In this document: piece after piece, positions 32,874-44,829 of the stretch
Layout: each line of letters opens with the position of its first letter
Numbering within the stretch: position 1 is the first letter of the stretch
Origin: Macrostomum hystrix
Lineage: Eukaryota > Platyhelminthes > Macrostomidae
Assembly (NCBI GenBank): GCA_950097015.1
Contig: CATNEN010000007.1
Coordinates: forward strand, 10,913,001 to 10,977,000
Length of the DNA: 64,000 bases
Reading direction: 5' to 3'
Position numbers and translations under genes: made by a program
Notes under the pieces: model-generated
What the model saw: only the letters and a program-made list of their open reading frames with translations
What the model was told of the DNA's origin: nothing
Database searches by the model: none

Positions 32874-35800
32874 TCAGTCGCAGGCGGCAGACCTGGGCAT
32901 GGCTGCCAGGCGAGCGGCCAGACAGGCAAAGCTGGGCCGCTGGTCGGGGCAATAGCGCCAGCACCGTAGCATGAGATCGTACACTGGGGCTGGGCAGGCG
33001 GCCGGGCAGGGCAGGCGGTCGCCCCGCTCCAGCATCTGCACAATCTCCGTGCCTTTGAGATCGTGATAGGGCCTGGCGCCGTAGCTGAACAGCTCCCAGC
33101 AGGTGACGCCGAAGCTCCAGACGTCGGACTGGCAGCTGAAGCGGAAGTAGTAGATGCACTCGGGGCTGTACCACTTCAGAGGCCAACGACCCGCGGCGTC
33201 CGCGCGGTAATAGTCGCTGTTGCCGGCCAGGGCCCGGCTGAGGCCGAAGTCCGAGATCTTCGCGCTGCACCGGCCAGCCAGCAGGACGTTGCGCGCGGCC
33301 AGGTCGCGGTGAACGAGCCGGCGGGACTCCAGGTAGCGCATGCCCAGCGACACCTGGTGGGCCAGATCCGTCAACTGCTCCACCGGGCACTCACTGCGGG
33401 ACCGGGAGTTCAGGGTACGGGGGGTTCAGAGTCGGCGTGTAACTGTGCAAACACTCGTTGAGTCAGCAGCTGCTCCTGCCCGCTAAACTCTCAGAACTCA
33501 CTCCAGTTAGCCTAGCTGACGGGCAGAAGCATTCATTGTATTGTATGCACAAGCAAATAGAGATTATTTATCTTATCCATAGGCATTTTACTTCAGAACA
33601 AAACTTACTCGCCTAAGGCCTTAAGGTAAAGCTGGAACTCGCAGATCAGATGCCCCTGAACAAGTAGTCTCCAATGCGGGCATGAACATTACCGGAGATT
33701 GAAATTGTCATCAGACTAGCCAAACTTCAAAATATCTACTGTTAGTAGCCCAGTAGGTAAAGCGACCATTTTATCTCTAGGTAACCTAGTTTTACAAGAG
33801 GAAACCCTTTTTGCTGTAAAAGTGACGCACGGGTGCTTCCTAAGGAACTTGTTGACGGGACCCAGCGGCGCCAGTTCCAGCACCAGCATCAGGCAGCCGC
33901 TGTCCGGCTCCCGGCTTAGCCCCAGCAGGCGCAGCACCCGGGGATGCCGCAGGCCGCACATGGCCCGCGCCTCAGCCAGGACTTCGGCTTCAGCCTCAGC
34001 GCCGGCGCCAGAGCGGAGAGTCTTCACAGCGACGCGGGTCTCCCGGCCCGTCCGCGGATCGCGGTACTGAGCGGCGCGAACTTCGCCAAAGTTGCCACCA
34101 CCAAGGCGCTCCCCAAGCCGTAGCCGATCTGCGGGCAGCTCCGGGGTAGCCCCGCGTGAGTTGTCGAGGGCCTGGTTGTCATAGTCATCGCCGTCGCTGC
34201 TGCCGCTGTACCACCAGTCGGCCATGTCGATGCCGCCGCAGCTGATGGCGCATTTGCCGCTGCCGATGTCAATAGGCTGATCATTCTTTCTGCATTCTCT
34301 TTCCTCTTTACCGCTACCATCTACTTCGCCGTCGTCGTCGATTCGCACCAACACGTCGACTGCGACGGACGTGGGTCGGCCGGGTTTACTGGCTCCCGGC
34401 TGCTCCAGGTCGGAGGCCTGGCGATGGCGACGGCTATGGCAGCAGCGGCAGGTGTCCGAGGCGGCGGAGGAGCAGGACGATGAGGACGGGTCGGTGAGGT
34501 CCGAGTCGGTGGACAGCTGGCGGCTCTGCGAGGATGGGAACGGGCGGGAAAATGCAGAGGCCGGCCGATACAAGCGAGGCAGCTTATCAATCAACAGTGC
34601 ACAGAGTTATAGAGTGCAAGTCCGCAGAGTCAATCCTTGCAGCTTAGGGCCGCCAGCTAGTTTTAGGACAGTTCAGTCCACCAGAACTTGTGTAAGTAAA
34701 AAATCTGGTAGAAAACATGCATTTTCAAACTAAATAACAACACTGCGAACAAAACATTCCCACAGGACAGTGACTGGCTGGGAATGAGATCACAGACAAG
34801 GCAAGGCTGACGAATGCACACTTTAGCTGGATGCCGCGATGGCGCCAGTGAAACAAAATCTGCAACTTGCCCCGGAGCAGTGAGTCAGCACCCAAGGGGC
34901 CAGTTCACTGAGTTCAGCGAAACTAAGCCAATTGCGATTTCTGCAGTTTGACACGCGCCCGCGGTTCCCCTTGAAATCTGCTCCTGTCCATCCGCTGTGA
35001 CTCGCCGAACTGCCAAGACCTCCGCACAGAAGCGGTCACTCGCGTGCTAGTAGGACGGCGGGCAGAGTCTCGGCCGCCTGAATTCAAGCAATCAAGTGGC
35101 CGAGAAGAAAAAAGTCCGAAAAGGCTGCCTGCCACCTTTGACTCAGTCCGTCTAATTAGTAGCCACCAACGCAGAAGTCGCACGCGCTTTTAAGGCCTAA
35201 TTGGTCTACTTCTCTCAGGCTGCGCTGGGCTGGGAGGCTGCAATAAGGCAGCTTTAGACAAAAAAAGAGCTTAAAAGCAACGGCGAATGCGCAAAGAACT
35301 AGCAGAGGCGCCGAGCACGAAGCATCATCAGAAAATGTGTCCCCTCGACTCCCTGACCTCAATTGGAGAGTTGTGATGGGGCACGTGGAATCCAAGGCCC
35401 ATTGATTAACTTTTAATCTCTGGCCCGGCCGTTAGCGCATGGGAGCCGGCAGATCCCCCGGGCCCAATTTGCTGGAATTGACTGGCCGAGAAGTGAATGC
35501 AGACGGCGCTGGAAGGGTCACTCGGGCACCTATCAGATCTACTGACAGGCCGCAGGGTTCTCGGGAACTGCGGATTAGGATCGGACGCGTAATCAAGGCT
35601 AGATTAGACCTGAGACTAAGCCCCCGGATACTAAATTAGACTTGAACGGGTCGCAGCGGCAAGGCAGCAGTGATTGGCTATAAATTTAGCTTCATTCTGA
35701 AGTCACTCCGAGCTGGTCCGGCCTCTCCAAGCCACATTGGCCAGCTGTGCCAGAGAAAGCGTCTGAGCCTGGAAGACTCAACTCAATCAGTGCAACAAAT

Positions 35801-38800
35801 TTTCTGAGCCAATTTTCGACAGAGACCGAGAGACATAATCGCATCTGCAACCGGCAGCGGGCTCCATCAGGTTGCCAGGGGTGGCACGGATGAAGCTGCA
35901 ACTTAGCTGGGCAGAAGAGGCGGTGGGCACTCGGGTACCCCTAGCTCGGCATTGGTAATTGAGAGGCCATCGCCGCCCGCTGACTGTTGTTGCTTTAGTT
36001 GATTAAGCCGACGGCGATTGGGATTTTTAGGGAACACGAGAAATGAAGCATTGTGTGCCAAGGACTTAAAGCAGTTGCGGCTAGGGAGAGCTCCGACATG
36101 CGAGTTTCCGCTGGCTGGGAGCACGAACGGCAGGCATGGGACGCGGATGCCGCCACTGCAGGCTGGGGGGAGCCCCGGTCAGGAAGCGGACTGTTGTGAC
36201 GCTGCCATTAATCAGCCTGCCCAGGTTGCCCCAATAGCAGGCACACGGCTTAGTCAGGTCACCAGTCTGCTGATCCGCTGGCCAGATACGGGCGCTTCAC
36301 TTGCCAATGGGCTAATAGTGCAAACACTGCAGACACCAAGACTTGTGTCTTGGTTCGTAGCTACGCAACAAATAGTAGTATAAAAGGGCCCCTGTGTGTA
36401 GCTTATAGCAATGGGACTCGACTGGGCGCACTCGCACCTTGCAGCTCCAGCTTAATTGGCAAGCAGGATTGGGGCTGGATGGGGAGGGTATAGAAAAAAT
36501 CCCCAGCTTATAGACCGGCATCCGGGAGAGCTGGTTTGTTATTGAGTTGGGTGAGCTGAGGTAGGGGAGGCGGACAGAAGTTTTAAATCCCGGCAGCGGG
36601 CGGAGCGGGCAACTCGGCAACAAGATTTGCGAGCCTCGCCGGACGAGCAGCGGCCATGGGATCCGAGGAGGCGGATTGCGGCTAATGCGACGGGCAGCGG
36701 CTGAGCACAGCTTGCCAGCCAAGACTGGGAGAGTCCATTGCAGAGGCCGCAGAGGCACGGACTGGCTCAGCGAGAAGACGGGTAAATGGAGAAGCCACGC
36801 CCGCCAGAACTCTTAGGATCGGAGACATGCAACTCAGGCGGAGGGACCGGGGTTCGAACTGATGCTGACAAGGGCCGGGCAGCTGGAGTCGGGTTCCTAA
36901 TAGCCGGCATTAACCGGAACCAGGCCTAGAGTAAAGCTTGCAGCACGGGAAAGCAGCAAATGCGCGCCAGATTTAAGGAAAAGTTGACGAGATGCACAGA
37001 TGCACATCGGGAGAATTGCCGGAGCGAAATTTAAGGAAAAAATTAGCAGCCTGAAGCAACTAGCGCACCAGCGGTATTGCCCAAAAAACTGTTTATTTAC
37101 CGGCCTGGTTACGAGCCCGCCAGCAGATGCAGTCAGTAGCGTGGGAAATCCTGCCGCAGAAGACAGGCCTTTTCGATTGCCAGACAGTCAGACACGAGAA
37201 ACAAGAAAATGCGAGGGCGCACTTTGAAGGAAGCAGATTTGGAAATCTGAATCGACAGAGAAGGTTTATAGCAATTTGATCATTCGCCTATTAGCAAAGG
37301 GCGCCAAAGGCCAGAGAGCTGTGACAGACGCTGGAATTAGAGAGGCCCAGGCCTGGCAGCGCAGCCTGCTGTCGCAAAGCATGAATACTATTGAAGCCTG
37401 GAACAAAACAGCCGCCTCTGCTGCGGAATTGGCGTGGCTGCGGCACACAAGAAGCAGAGAAAAGAGAGCATGAAAGCAGCGCCACGGCCAAGGGCACAGC
37501 AGCTGCAACTGCGCAGGACAAAGGCCCATTGTGCTGCGCATGGGAAGGCGATGAGGCAGGGGGGAGTCTGGGGCTGGGTTGCTGAATGGCGGCCTCAGAA
37601 GGCCGGAGCTGTCAGGTCGCTGAGAAATCAATTATCGAAATTCAATGCCACTCTGCCCTGCTTCTCCGCGCTGACTTCTGGGGCCGGGGGCCGACTCGCC
37701 AAGAGCACTTTCTCCTCCCACTGGCTCCATTGTGCCAGAGGGTCAAGCGGCGTGTTGTGGGACCTGTTTGTATTAAGGCCAGCCTTGCAGAAGTAAATGA
37801 ATTGGGGCTTCACCGCTGGAAGCTGCTGAAACCGAAATAGTGCACAGTGGGCAGCAGGCGGCCCGCCCGGTCTGCCAGGAAATCCTCCGTTGCGACAGGC
37901 GTGACCAGTAGGATTTCAGGCAGCGGATGGAGGCACAATTTAAGCGTGAAATGTCTCATTGCGAATAGCCAAGCCGATTGTCGGGCTAATCCGCCCAGCT
38001 TCTTCGTCCCCAGTTCTCAGCTGGCGAGGCGGCTGCGTCACGCACAGGGAGGCCGCGGCGCAGAACGCTGCGTAGCGGAAGGCTCGCTTAGCACACCGGG
38101 ACACCAACAGGAAGTGGCGGCTTGGGGAAGAAAGGAGCCGGAAGTCTCAGGTAGAGACCGGAGAAGCAGCGAAGAGTGCGGGCCACTTCCCACCAGAGAG
38201 ATGCGAATGAGTATCAGCAATGAACTTGGAAGAGCTGGGATTAGTTCTCTAAGGGATCTCCGCCGCACATTTGTTCACACAGTGGATCAACTCCTAACTG
38301 AAGGGATTAAATCCACACAGGAGATCTAGTCCTCACAGGGATCAAATCCTCAAAGGGGATTGAATCCTCAAAGGGGATTGAATCCTCACTGGGTATCAAA
38401 TCCTAACATCGGATCTAATCACAACACAATAGATGCAATCCTCACAGGGAATAACATCCACACAGGTAAACAAATCTAATCTCTGGGATCAAATCAAGCA
38501 CCTCCCTAATCCTAAGGAACAGATCTCAAAGAGGCAACAGAGGATCAAATAATCTCATTTATTTAAGTAAGTTAATTAAAACCCCGTGAAGTTTTATGTT
38601 GGCGATACAAAATCATACAGCTGCTATCCAGTCAAACATTACGGATCTTACTGCGCTCTCTAAGTCGGCCGCCTCTGCCCAGCTGAGCCTTGAGCGTCCC
38701 TGACTGCCGGCCGCTGCGCCGGTAGTGTCGTTCACGGCCGCGGCGCTGGCATCGGGCCTGGCCACTGGGCGGCGAAGGCGGCACAGCAGGCCATCCTGCC

Positions 38801-39614
38801 GCAGGTGGTAGTGATCGACAAGCTGCGCCAGAGAGGCGAACGCCTGGCCGCCTTCGATGCGAAGCCGCCGGCCGTCGGACAGCCGGTCGATCCTGTAGTG
38901 CTTCGGCTCCCGGCGGCAGCTTAGGCTCAGCGCGAAGGCGCCACCGCCGCAAGCGCTGCGCACCAGGAAGGCACCCTCGACGTGACCAGCGGCTGCCAAT
39001 CGACGCTCGGCCTCTTCGCGACAGACGCGGCCGTGGAACCAGGCCTGGCCGAGGTGCAGCTCCGCCAGAGCCAGGCGGCAGGCGATATCTCGCCTGGAGC
39101 CGTTCAAGCTTCGGGCTTCGCAGCCGAGCTGCGTTGCCTTGGCAACCACAGCGGCAGCCAAGTCGTCCAGTGTGACACCCTGCAGTGCTAGTGGGCTGGC
39201 GCCGGCGGGTCGCTCGCAAGGCAGGCTGGCGAGTGTGACGAATCCATCCAAGCGGACCGCATGGTGCTGCAGGAGTTCAACTGGGCCGGGGAAGGCACGG
39301 CCGTGGGCGATGCGGTAGGCTCCATCGGGCTGCCGCTCAACGCTGTAGTGCAGAACACGGCCAGCATGGCAGATGCTGACAGCATAGTTGCCGCCGGGCG
39401 AGGCGCGCAGCAGGAAGAGGCCGTCGGCGGCGCCTCGGGCCAGCAGTTGCTCCTCGGCCTGCTCGCGTGTCAGCCGGCCGTGGAAGTAGGCCTGGCCAGC
39501 CGGGCTGGCCGCAGGACGACGGAGGCTGGCGACCTCCAGGCTGGTGGCAGCGGCTTCACCGCAGCCGCAGCAGCCGGAACAGCAGGGCACGTACGGGTTG
39601 GCTGGGAATTTCAT
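32874..39614 (-). CDS. SYK: SYK-family non-receptor tyrosine kinase (tandem SH2 plus kinase)
   Basis: Three coding exons on the minus strand: 38652-39614, 33831-34525 and 32874-33393, with GT-AG junctions in matching phase, giving 725 residues. Exon 1 has N-SH2 (42-132, GLFLLRAS, Arg70), a helical inter-SH2 segment, and C-SH2 (191-283, GAFLVRS, Arg219). Exon 2 carries an acidic/Ser-rich interdomain B with tyrosines (WWYSGSSDGDDYDN) and the kinase N-lobe: GGGNFGEV, Lys489 in VAVKTL. Exon 3 has HRDLAARN (Asp583), DFGLS (Asp601), the double activation-loop tyrosine Tyr614-Tyr615 (NSDYYRA) and WPLKWYSPE, all typical of SYK/ZAP-70 rather than the ankyrin-bearing SHARK. SYK binds doubly phosphorylated ITAMs and signals at the membrane. 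Odd: a cysteine cluster at residues 11-18 and a 4.1-kb first intron. The Met at 39614 is the first in frame; an upstream exon remains possible. Confidence 0.93.
34526..38651. other. Intron 1 of the SYK-family gene
   Basis: The 4.1-kb intron runs from donor GTAAGA at 38651 to acceptor TTCCCATCCTCGCAG at 34526. No convincing exon lies inside; the reading phase joins exon 1 to exon 2 directly. It contains the short irregular repeat at 38275-38480. Confidence 0.7.
38275..38480. repeat. Irregular ~20-bp repeats (GGATCAAATCCTCA-type)
   Basis: Roughly ten degenerate copies of (A/T)CCTCA(A/C)AGGGGAT(C/T)(A/G)AAT lie in the SYK intron close to the exon 1 donor. Confidence 0.7.
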
Positions 39615-40794
39615 TCATTCGCCGACGGTTCAACAGGGATGAGCAGTCGAGTCGCTGCGGCTTTCTGCGCTTTCTCAGACTTCGGTCTCGCCGCGCCATG
39701 AAAGGAGCTGTAGGGGAGGAGGAGGCGGAAGGGGGGTCGTTGGATCGCCCCAATAGCGAGCGGGCAGAGCAGCAACCAACCAGCTGAGCGCAGAGCTGCA
39801 ACGCGCAGCAGGCAGTGGAGGCATGCGTGAGACACGGCAGAGGGGGGATTCTCCAGCAGCCAGTCCGGAACTGTGATTGACACTGCCTCCGCCTAATGGC
39901 AGGGGAGGGGAGTCAGTCTGGTCAGTTCCCAGTTCCTGCTCTCCTCACACGGGGAATAGAGAGCAGAGAAGACAAGCTACCTGTCTATCAAAGCCCGGCA
40001 CGCAGCCTCCAGTTTGTGCGCCGGTTCCGCGTGCAGTTTTTGGTTGCTAAGTGCAGCTCGGAGATCTGACTCAATCAGCTGGCTGGAGGGGCGCCTCGGT
40101 TTGCCGCAAGTGGGTGCCACTAAATCAACCCAGTGAAGAGTGGACTGGCTGAGCTGTTTGCCGGAGTATTCGGGTTACGAAGATTGCAAGTTGCAGCGGG
40201 CAAATCGGATTACAAAACATACAGAGAGGGGGCGGACAGGGCGCGACTGGCGAGCTGTACGCAAAGCTGTGTAATCAACTCGAGCACACTGCGCATCCGG
40301 TGTCACCATTTATTTTGGCTGTCTTTTTACAAACAGCTTGTTATTGTAATCTAATTGCCACAGCCATCTCGGCGAGGATCGAGGGCCTTAATCATTGCTT
40401 CTAAAGTTAGTTAAAAATATTCCAATTTAAGTCTAGCTCAAACTGGCGAGCCATGTTCATGGCATGCTACTAACAACCATTAGCATCTCTATCTTAAAGC
40501 AGCTTAATTTCAGATTGATGCCCAGCTCACCTGAGTGTCCAAGGGCATGCCGCCTGCCCAATGCGCAGCGGGCATTTATGGAGCTCGCACAGTTGCAGCC
40601 GGGCGTGGACAGGCGGGCTGCCAGGCGATAGTCTTGGTCCATTGTGCGCTGAGGAGCAACAGAAGGTCGGCGGTATGCAAAGCATCGAAAGAAAATCAAA
40701 GCAAATAGGCAAACATGACAGCCTTGTTCCATTCGTTAGATACGACTTTTATCATTGGACAACACTGAGTTAGTACCCAGGGTCAAAGCAGGGC
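39615..40794. other. Upstream flank of the SYK-family gene
   Basis: No gene supportable. It would contain the 5' UTR/promoter on the minus strand; no TATA-like element was chosen. Confidence 0.4.
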
Positions 40795-41135
40795 ACGTAC
40801 TGTCACCACTGAGTACCCAGTGTCAAAGCAGCACCACTGAGTACCCAGTGTCAAAGCAGCACCAATGAGTACCCAGTGTCAAAGCAGCACCAATGAGTAC
40901 CCAGTGTCAAAGCAGCACCAATGAGTACCCAGTGTCAAAGCAGCACCAATGAGTACCCAGGGTCAAAGCAGCACCAATGAGTACCCAGTGTCAAAGCAGC
41001 ACCAATGAGTACCCAGTGTCAAAGCAGCACCAATGAGTACCCAGTGTCAAAGCAGCACCAATGAGTACCCAGTGTCAAAGCAGCACCAATGAGTACCCAG
41101 TGTCAAAGCAGCACCAATGAGTACCCAGGGTCAAA
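40795..41135. repeat. 28-bp minisatellite
   Basis: About 12 copies of a 28-bp unit containing GAGTACCCAGTGTCAAAGCA, with CAGGGTCAAAG variants at both ends and in the middle. Confidence 0.95.
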
Positions 41136-41680
41136 GGGTAACACTGAGGGGCAAAATTGAAAGGGCTGTGTAAAGGGATCCCCCAAGCAACTATATTATA
41201 TTGTAAAAAGCAAGCAGAGTCCTGAATACAACGTGTAGTTTTGGAGGTTACTCTTAATAAAAGAGACGCATAATGTAGTTTTCAGAATAATTAACGAAAG
41301 TGTTTAACGACGGGAGACAGTTAAATTATTTTGACCGGGAGTGAAGCGGGTATGTTTTAAGAAAAGACTAGCCAATGGGATTTATGCTGCCTGTATTTTC
41401 AGCTGCTCGAGATAAACAGTGGATAAAAATGTGGATAAAAAAGCTGCGAATTCGGGGTCTAAACAAAACAAAGACTTGCATTCCACAGTCAGCAGCTGCA
41501 TTAGACGGTTGATCAGGCTCTGCGTTAAAGAATTTCTCGCTGCAGAGAATTTGATAAGAGCTAGAATACTTAATAAAAAGCGCCCAGTACAGGACGGTAT
41601 GGCTTAGTGCAGTCGGGGACGCAAACACAACAGCGAACAGTCAGCCAGATCGGTCTGAGCGTATCGGTCACACCAATGCG
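41136..41680. other. Spacer downstream of the H3-mimic gene
   Basis: AT-rich, no gene recognised. Any 3' UTR of the small basic protein gene lies here; I found no clear AATAAA on the minus strand near the stop. Confidence 0.4.
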
Positions 41681-41863
41681 TCACTTGCTCTCGGCGGCCT
41701 GGGCTCCGGTGTCAGCAACGGCCTGCTTGGCGGCTCCCTTGGCCTGCTTAGCCGCGGCCTTCGTGGCCTTCGCATTCTTGGCTGGCGAGGCCTTCTTGGT
41801 GGCGCCCTTTTTGCCGCCCTTCTTGGCTTTGCCTTTGCGTGCAGTCTGGCGAGAACGAGCCAT
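41681..41863 (-). CDS. Small lysine/alanine-rich protein with a histone H3-tail-like N-terminus
   Basis: This 60-residue frame starts MARSRQTARKGKAKKGGKKG and continues in an H1-like Lys/Ala/Pro pattern (ATKKASPAKN, KAAAKQAKGAAKQA), ending GAQAAESK. After Met removal residues 1-9 align without a gap to the H3 tail: A-R-(T to S)-(K4 to R)-Q-T-A-R-K9. There is no histone fold. The ATG has a purine at -3, and a strong acceptor (TTCTCGTCTTGCAG) ends 17 bases upstream. A longer in-frame start at 41917 would read through that acceptor and is less likely. Codons are GC-ending, unlike the AT-rich surroundings, which supports a real gene. It could be a sperm nuclear basic/protamine-like protein, an H1-like linker protein, or an H3K9 decoy for chromodomain readers; function is unknown. 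Confidence 0.72.
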   Translation of the reverse strand: MARSRQTARKGKAKKGGKKGATKKASPAKNAKATKAAAKQAKGAAKQAVADTGAQAAESK

Positions 41864-41880
41864 TGCTGTCAGGCGATTGA

Positions 41881-41894
41881 CTGCAAGACGAGAA
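41881..41894 (-). promoter_or_regulatory. Splice acceptor upstream of the H3-mimic ATG
   Basis: TTCTCGTCTTGCAG on the minus strand ends at 41881, leaving a 17-base leader before ATG. This is either the end of a 5' UTR intron or a spliced-leader addition site. Confidence 0.5.
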
Positions 41895-43499
41895 TGGCAA
41901 CAGCATGCTTTTGGCATATTTATGGTAGGATTTATGTCAGTGCTATTCTTGTCAGAATATAAATTATTTTGCTACCTTTTTCAAATAAGCACAATTGTGA
42001 AGCCAAAAACATGATATTTTTGCATAATATAGCTACGATACAAAAGAACATTTATATTTTCTTCAACACTCTTTATGATAAGTTTAATAAAATGCAGTAA
42101 ACCTGATAAACTGTTTGAATAATATGGATGTCCATGCAACAACTATACATTACCATAGATAAACCATTAGGAGCACTAACAAAGTAATATACAAGTAGCA
42201 GAATATTTTCAGCAGAAGATAGCAGAACAGCAGAATATTTTTATAGTAAAGTCAGGTCTTGTGTGAACTATATAATTGGTTTTTGAATAATTAAAAGCAT
42301 GTTTTAATGCTTCAATATAATTTTTGTGTCAAGTAGCATCAAGTCTAGTAATCACTACAAAAAGAAACATTTTTTGTCATTCATCTAACAATAGTGAAGG
42401 ACAATTTTATTTAGCAATAGCAAACCATCTATTTCTAGACTCTGATATAATTAATAATTATACAACTCATTGAAAATGATAGACATACCACTGGCTTTGT
42501 CAACCAAAAAGTCATGTCTCAAAAATGTTTTTTACTCACTATATTTATATTAGTAAAAGATCAGTAACAATAATAAAATTTAACGTTGGTTTTGGTTCCA
42601 CCCGAAAAAATTTGCTTGTTATTTTTCTTGAGGATTGAATAGGCTACTGTCAAGTCTAACCTATGATTAAATAACATACATAGCATAGCCAAATAAGTAT
42701 AGAAATATCAGTGGCAATGACAGCCATGATTTTCCTCTAGGGGGCCAAAGGCGCCACTTCCATTGTCAATGCTATACCCAACACTCATAGTGCAGTGTAG
42801 CAGTAGTAGCTATCAGCCCTAAAAGTTAGGTGCCTAGGGAGTCATGACCTATTGACCCCTCTGGTTATACTACTGAGAAATATCAATACAAAACATCTAG
42901 TAGGGCCTACTTGACTTTTAAGAAGCAATGGTCCGCAAAAAAGAAATATTTAGCATAGTAAAAAAAGAAGTGTAAGCTAAATCAAGTGTCAAATATTTTT
43001 ATACAAGAAATGCTTAAAATATTGCTTTGTCAGCTGGGCTATTTTTGTTGGTACATAGGCTTGGCTTGCTAAAAATGTTGTTTATTTAAAAAAATTTCAC
43101 TTGAATTTAACTTTATTACTTTGATTACTTAGATTTACCCAGTCTGTCTACAAGCATACAAACTAACTACAGGGCATTATAACAATCACTTTAATTCTTA
43201 TGGTATGAATTAAAACTTGATATTATTAAATTTAAACATTTGTGATCTCCTAGAACTCAAACACTCACAGTTTGCCCTCAGTTTTCCATAGACTGTACAT
43301 TGGCAACTATAAATCAAGTCAACACTCTAGTTTCTATTGATAGGTAACAAACTGACCTAACTTTAACTCTAAGATTCGCCAACTGACTGGATGACAAAGT
43401 GTCTGATCTGATCTGAGAAGTTTATTATAACAGTGTAAGAAAAAGCAGATGACAAAGTGTCCACAAACCATTGAGAAGGCATATAGCAAAATGTGTGCT
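41895..43499. other. AT-rich intergenic tract
   Basis: No coding frame or recognised element was found. Confidence 0.5.
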
Positions 43500-43508
43500 A
43501 TTGTTTAT

Positions 43509-44147
43509 GAAAGTGCTTATTCCCATGGTCCTGTTGCAATAATTTTCTGCTTATCCACATGGTAGCTTGTATGTCTACTTTCAAGTCCCTACCTATTCTT
43601 CTCTGAGCATAAGGCTTTTGCTTCAGAGTATAGTGTATAGTGTACACTATCAATGCATAGTGTAAAATAATAAAAATGATGTATAGTATGTGTGACGAGT
43701 TTGGTGCTGACTAGAATTCTGCTGGTTGACTCGTATGATTTTCTTTGATAGACTTCTTACTTTTTAAGTCAATACAATTTGAATGAAAACACATAACGAT
43801 GACAAAAGATTTAGTAAGTTGTTATTACAATAATTAAAAAGGATCAATGACAATAATGTTGGTTAATGAATGTGTAGGTCGAAATATAAAACACTGTCGT
43901 AACACACTGGCAACTTAGTTGATCTATTGGCTCGAGGGTTCAACAAAACGTTCAAACCCAAAAGGGCCTCGTTTCAAAGATCAGAACCATGTGGATAAAA
44001 TTGAAATTAATGGCACGGCATATTTATATTAAGAGTTTTAGACCTATTCATACAAGCTGCCATGTGGATAAGCAGAAAATTATTGGCACGGCTCTGTATG
44101 GATAAAATTGAAATTATTGGCACGGGACCATGGGAATAAGCTCTGCC
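43509..44147. mobile_element. Foldback DNA transposon (MULE-like MITE) 1, with 9-bp target duplication
   Basis: ATTGTTTAT occurs at 43500-43508 and again at 44148-44156, immediately outside inverted ends. The left end reads GAAAGTGCTTATTCCCATGG; the right end in reverse complement reads GGCAGAGCTTATTCCCATGG. The inverted arms continue (AATAATTTTCTGCTTATCCA on the left; its complement near 44065-44090). The right arm contains internal near-duplications of the GGATAA...AAATTATTGGCACGG block. No coding frame is present. Nine-base duplications and long, internally repeated inverted ends fit Mutator-like non-autonomous elements. Confidence 0.78.
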
Positions 44148-44156
44148 ATTGTTTAT

Positions 44157-44829
44157 ACCCAACTCATATAGGCAATAGGCCTAGCTTCAGCTAACCTCTA
44201 GTTTGAGGCTAATTAAATTGACAAAAATCTAACATAATAATTATAAAAGCAGACATACTCTAGGTTTGAACATCTAGTTGTAATTAATTTTATAAAAAAC
44301 TATATTAACAACTTCCTTAGGCATATAGGAAAAAATAAATAAATGACAAAAAATCAACAAATAACAACCAAGTTCTAACAAGCCACTCCAAATTCATAGT
44401 AGGCCTAGGCCTACTGTGCTCAGATAGTGTAGTAGTGTGCCACCCAGAAGAGAATGTTGCCAAAGGTTCATGTAACAAGGCAAGAAAAACTTTTGTGACT
44501 CTGTCTACAAATAGAATAGCTAATTAAATACTGTATAACTGTCTCATTTTTTATATAAAGCATAATACAAGCACTATGCCAGTTGGCTAGGCGATTGTTG
44601 TCAATTGCAACTCAGACTGAAAACAATTAGCATAGCTAGATAGCACAAACTCCACGTTCCAGTGTAAGTTCGAGCAGTGGCATAGCTAGGATTTTGAAAT
44701 CAGTTGATTTTAATTTAATCAGTAAGTGAAATGCAAATAGATGGATCCTAAGAGATGGGATTTTGTGCTTGTTTCCAGAAAACCTCAAGTCTGGTTTAGG
44801 CAACTTACATCTATGGTCTTTCCTAAGTT
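44157..44829. other. AT-rich spacer
   Basis: No gene or repeat recognised. Confidence 0.4.

Noticed and set aside
32874-39614. SHARK-type kinase (SH2-ankyrin-SH2)
   Set aside because: No ankyrin repeats lie between the SH2 domains, and the kinase has the SYK/ZAP-70 double tyrosine and WPLKWYSPE motif.
41681-41917. 78-residue version of the H3-mimic protein starting at 41917
   Set aside because: It would read through a strong splice acceptor ending at 41881 and add a non-basic, unrelated N-terminus; the 60-codon start has better context.
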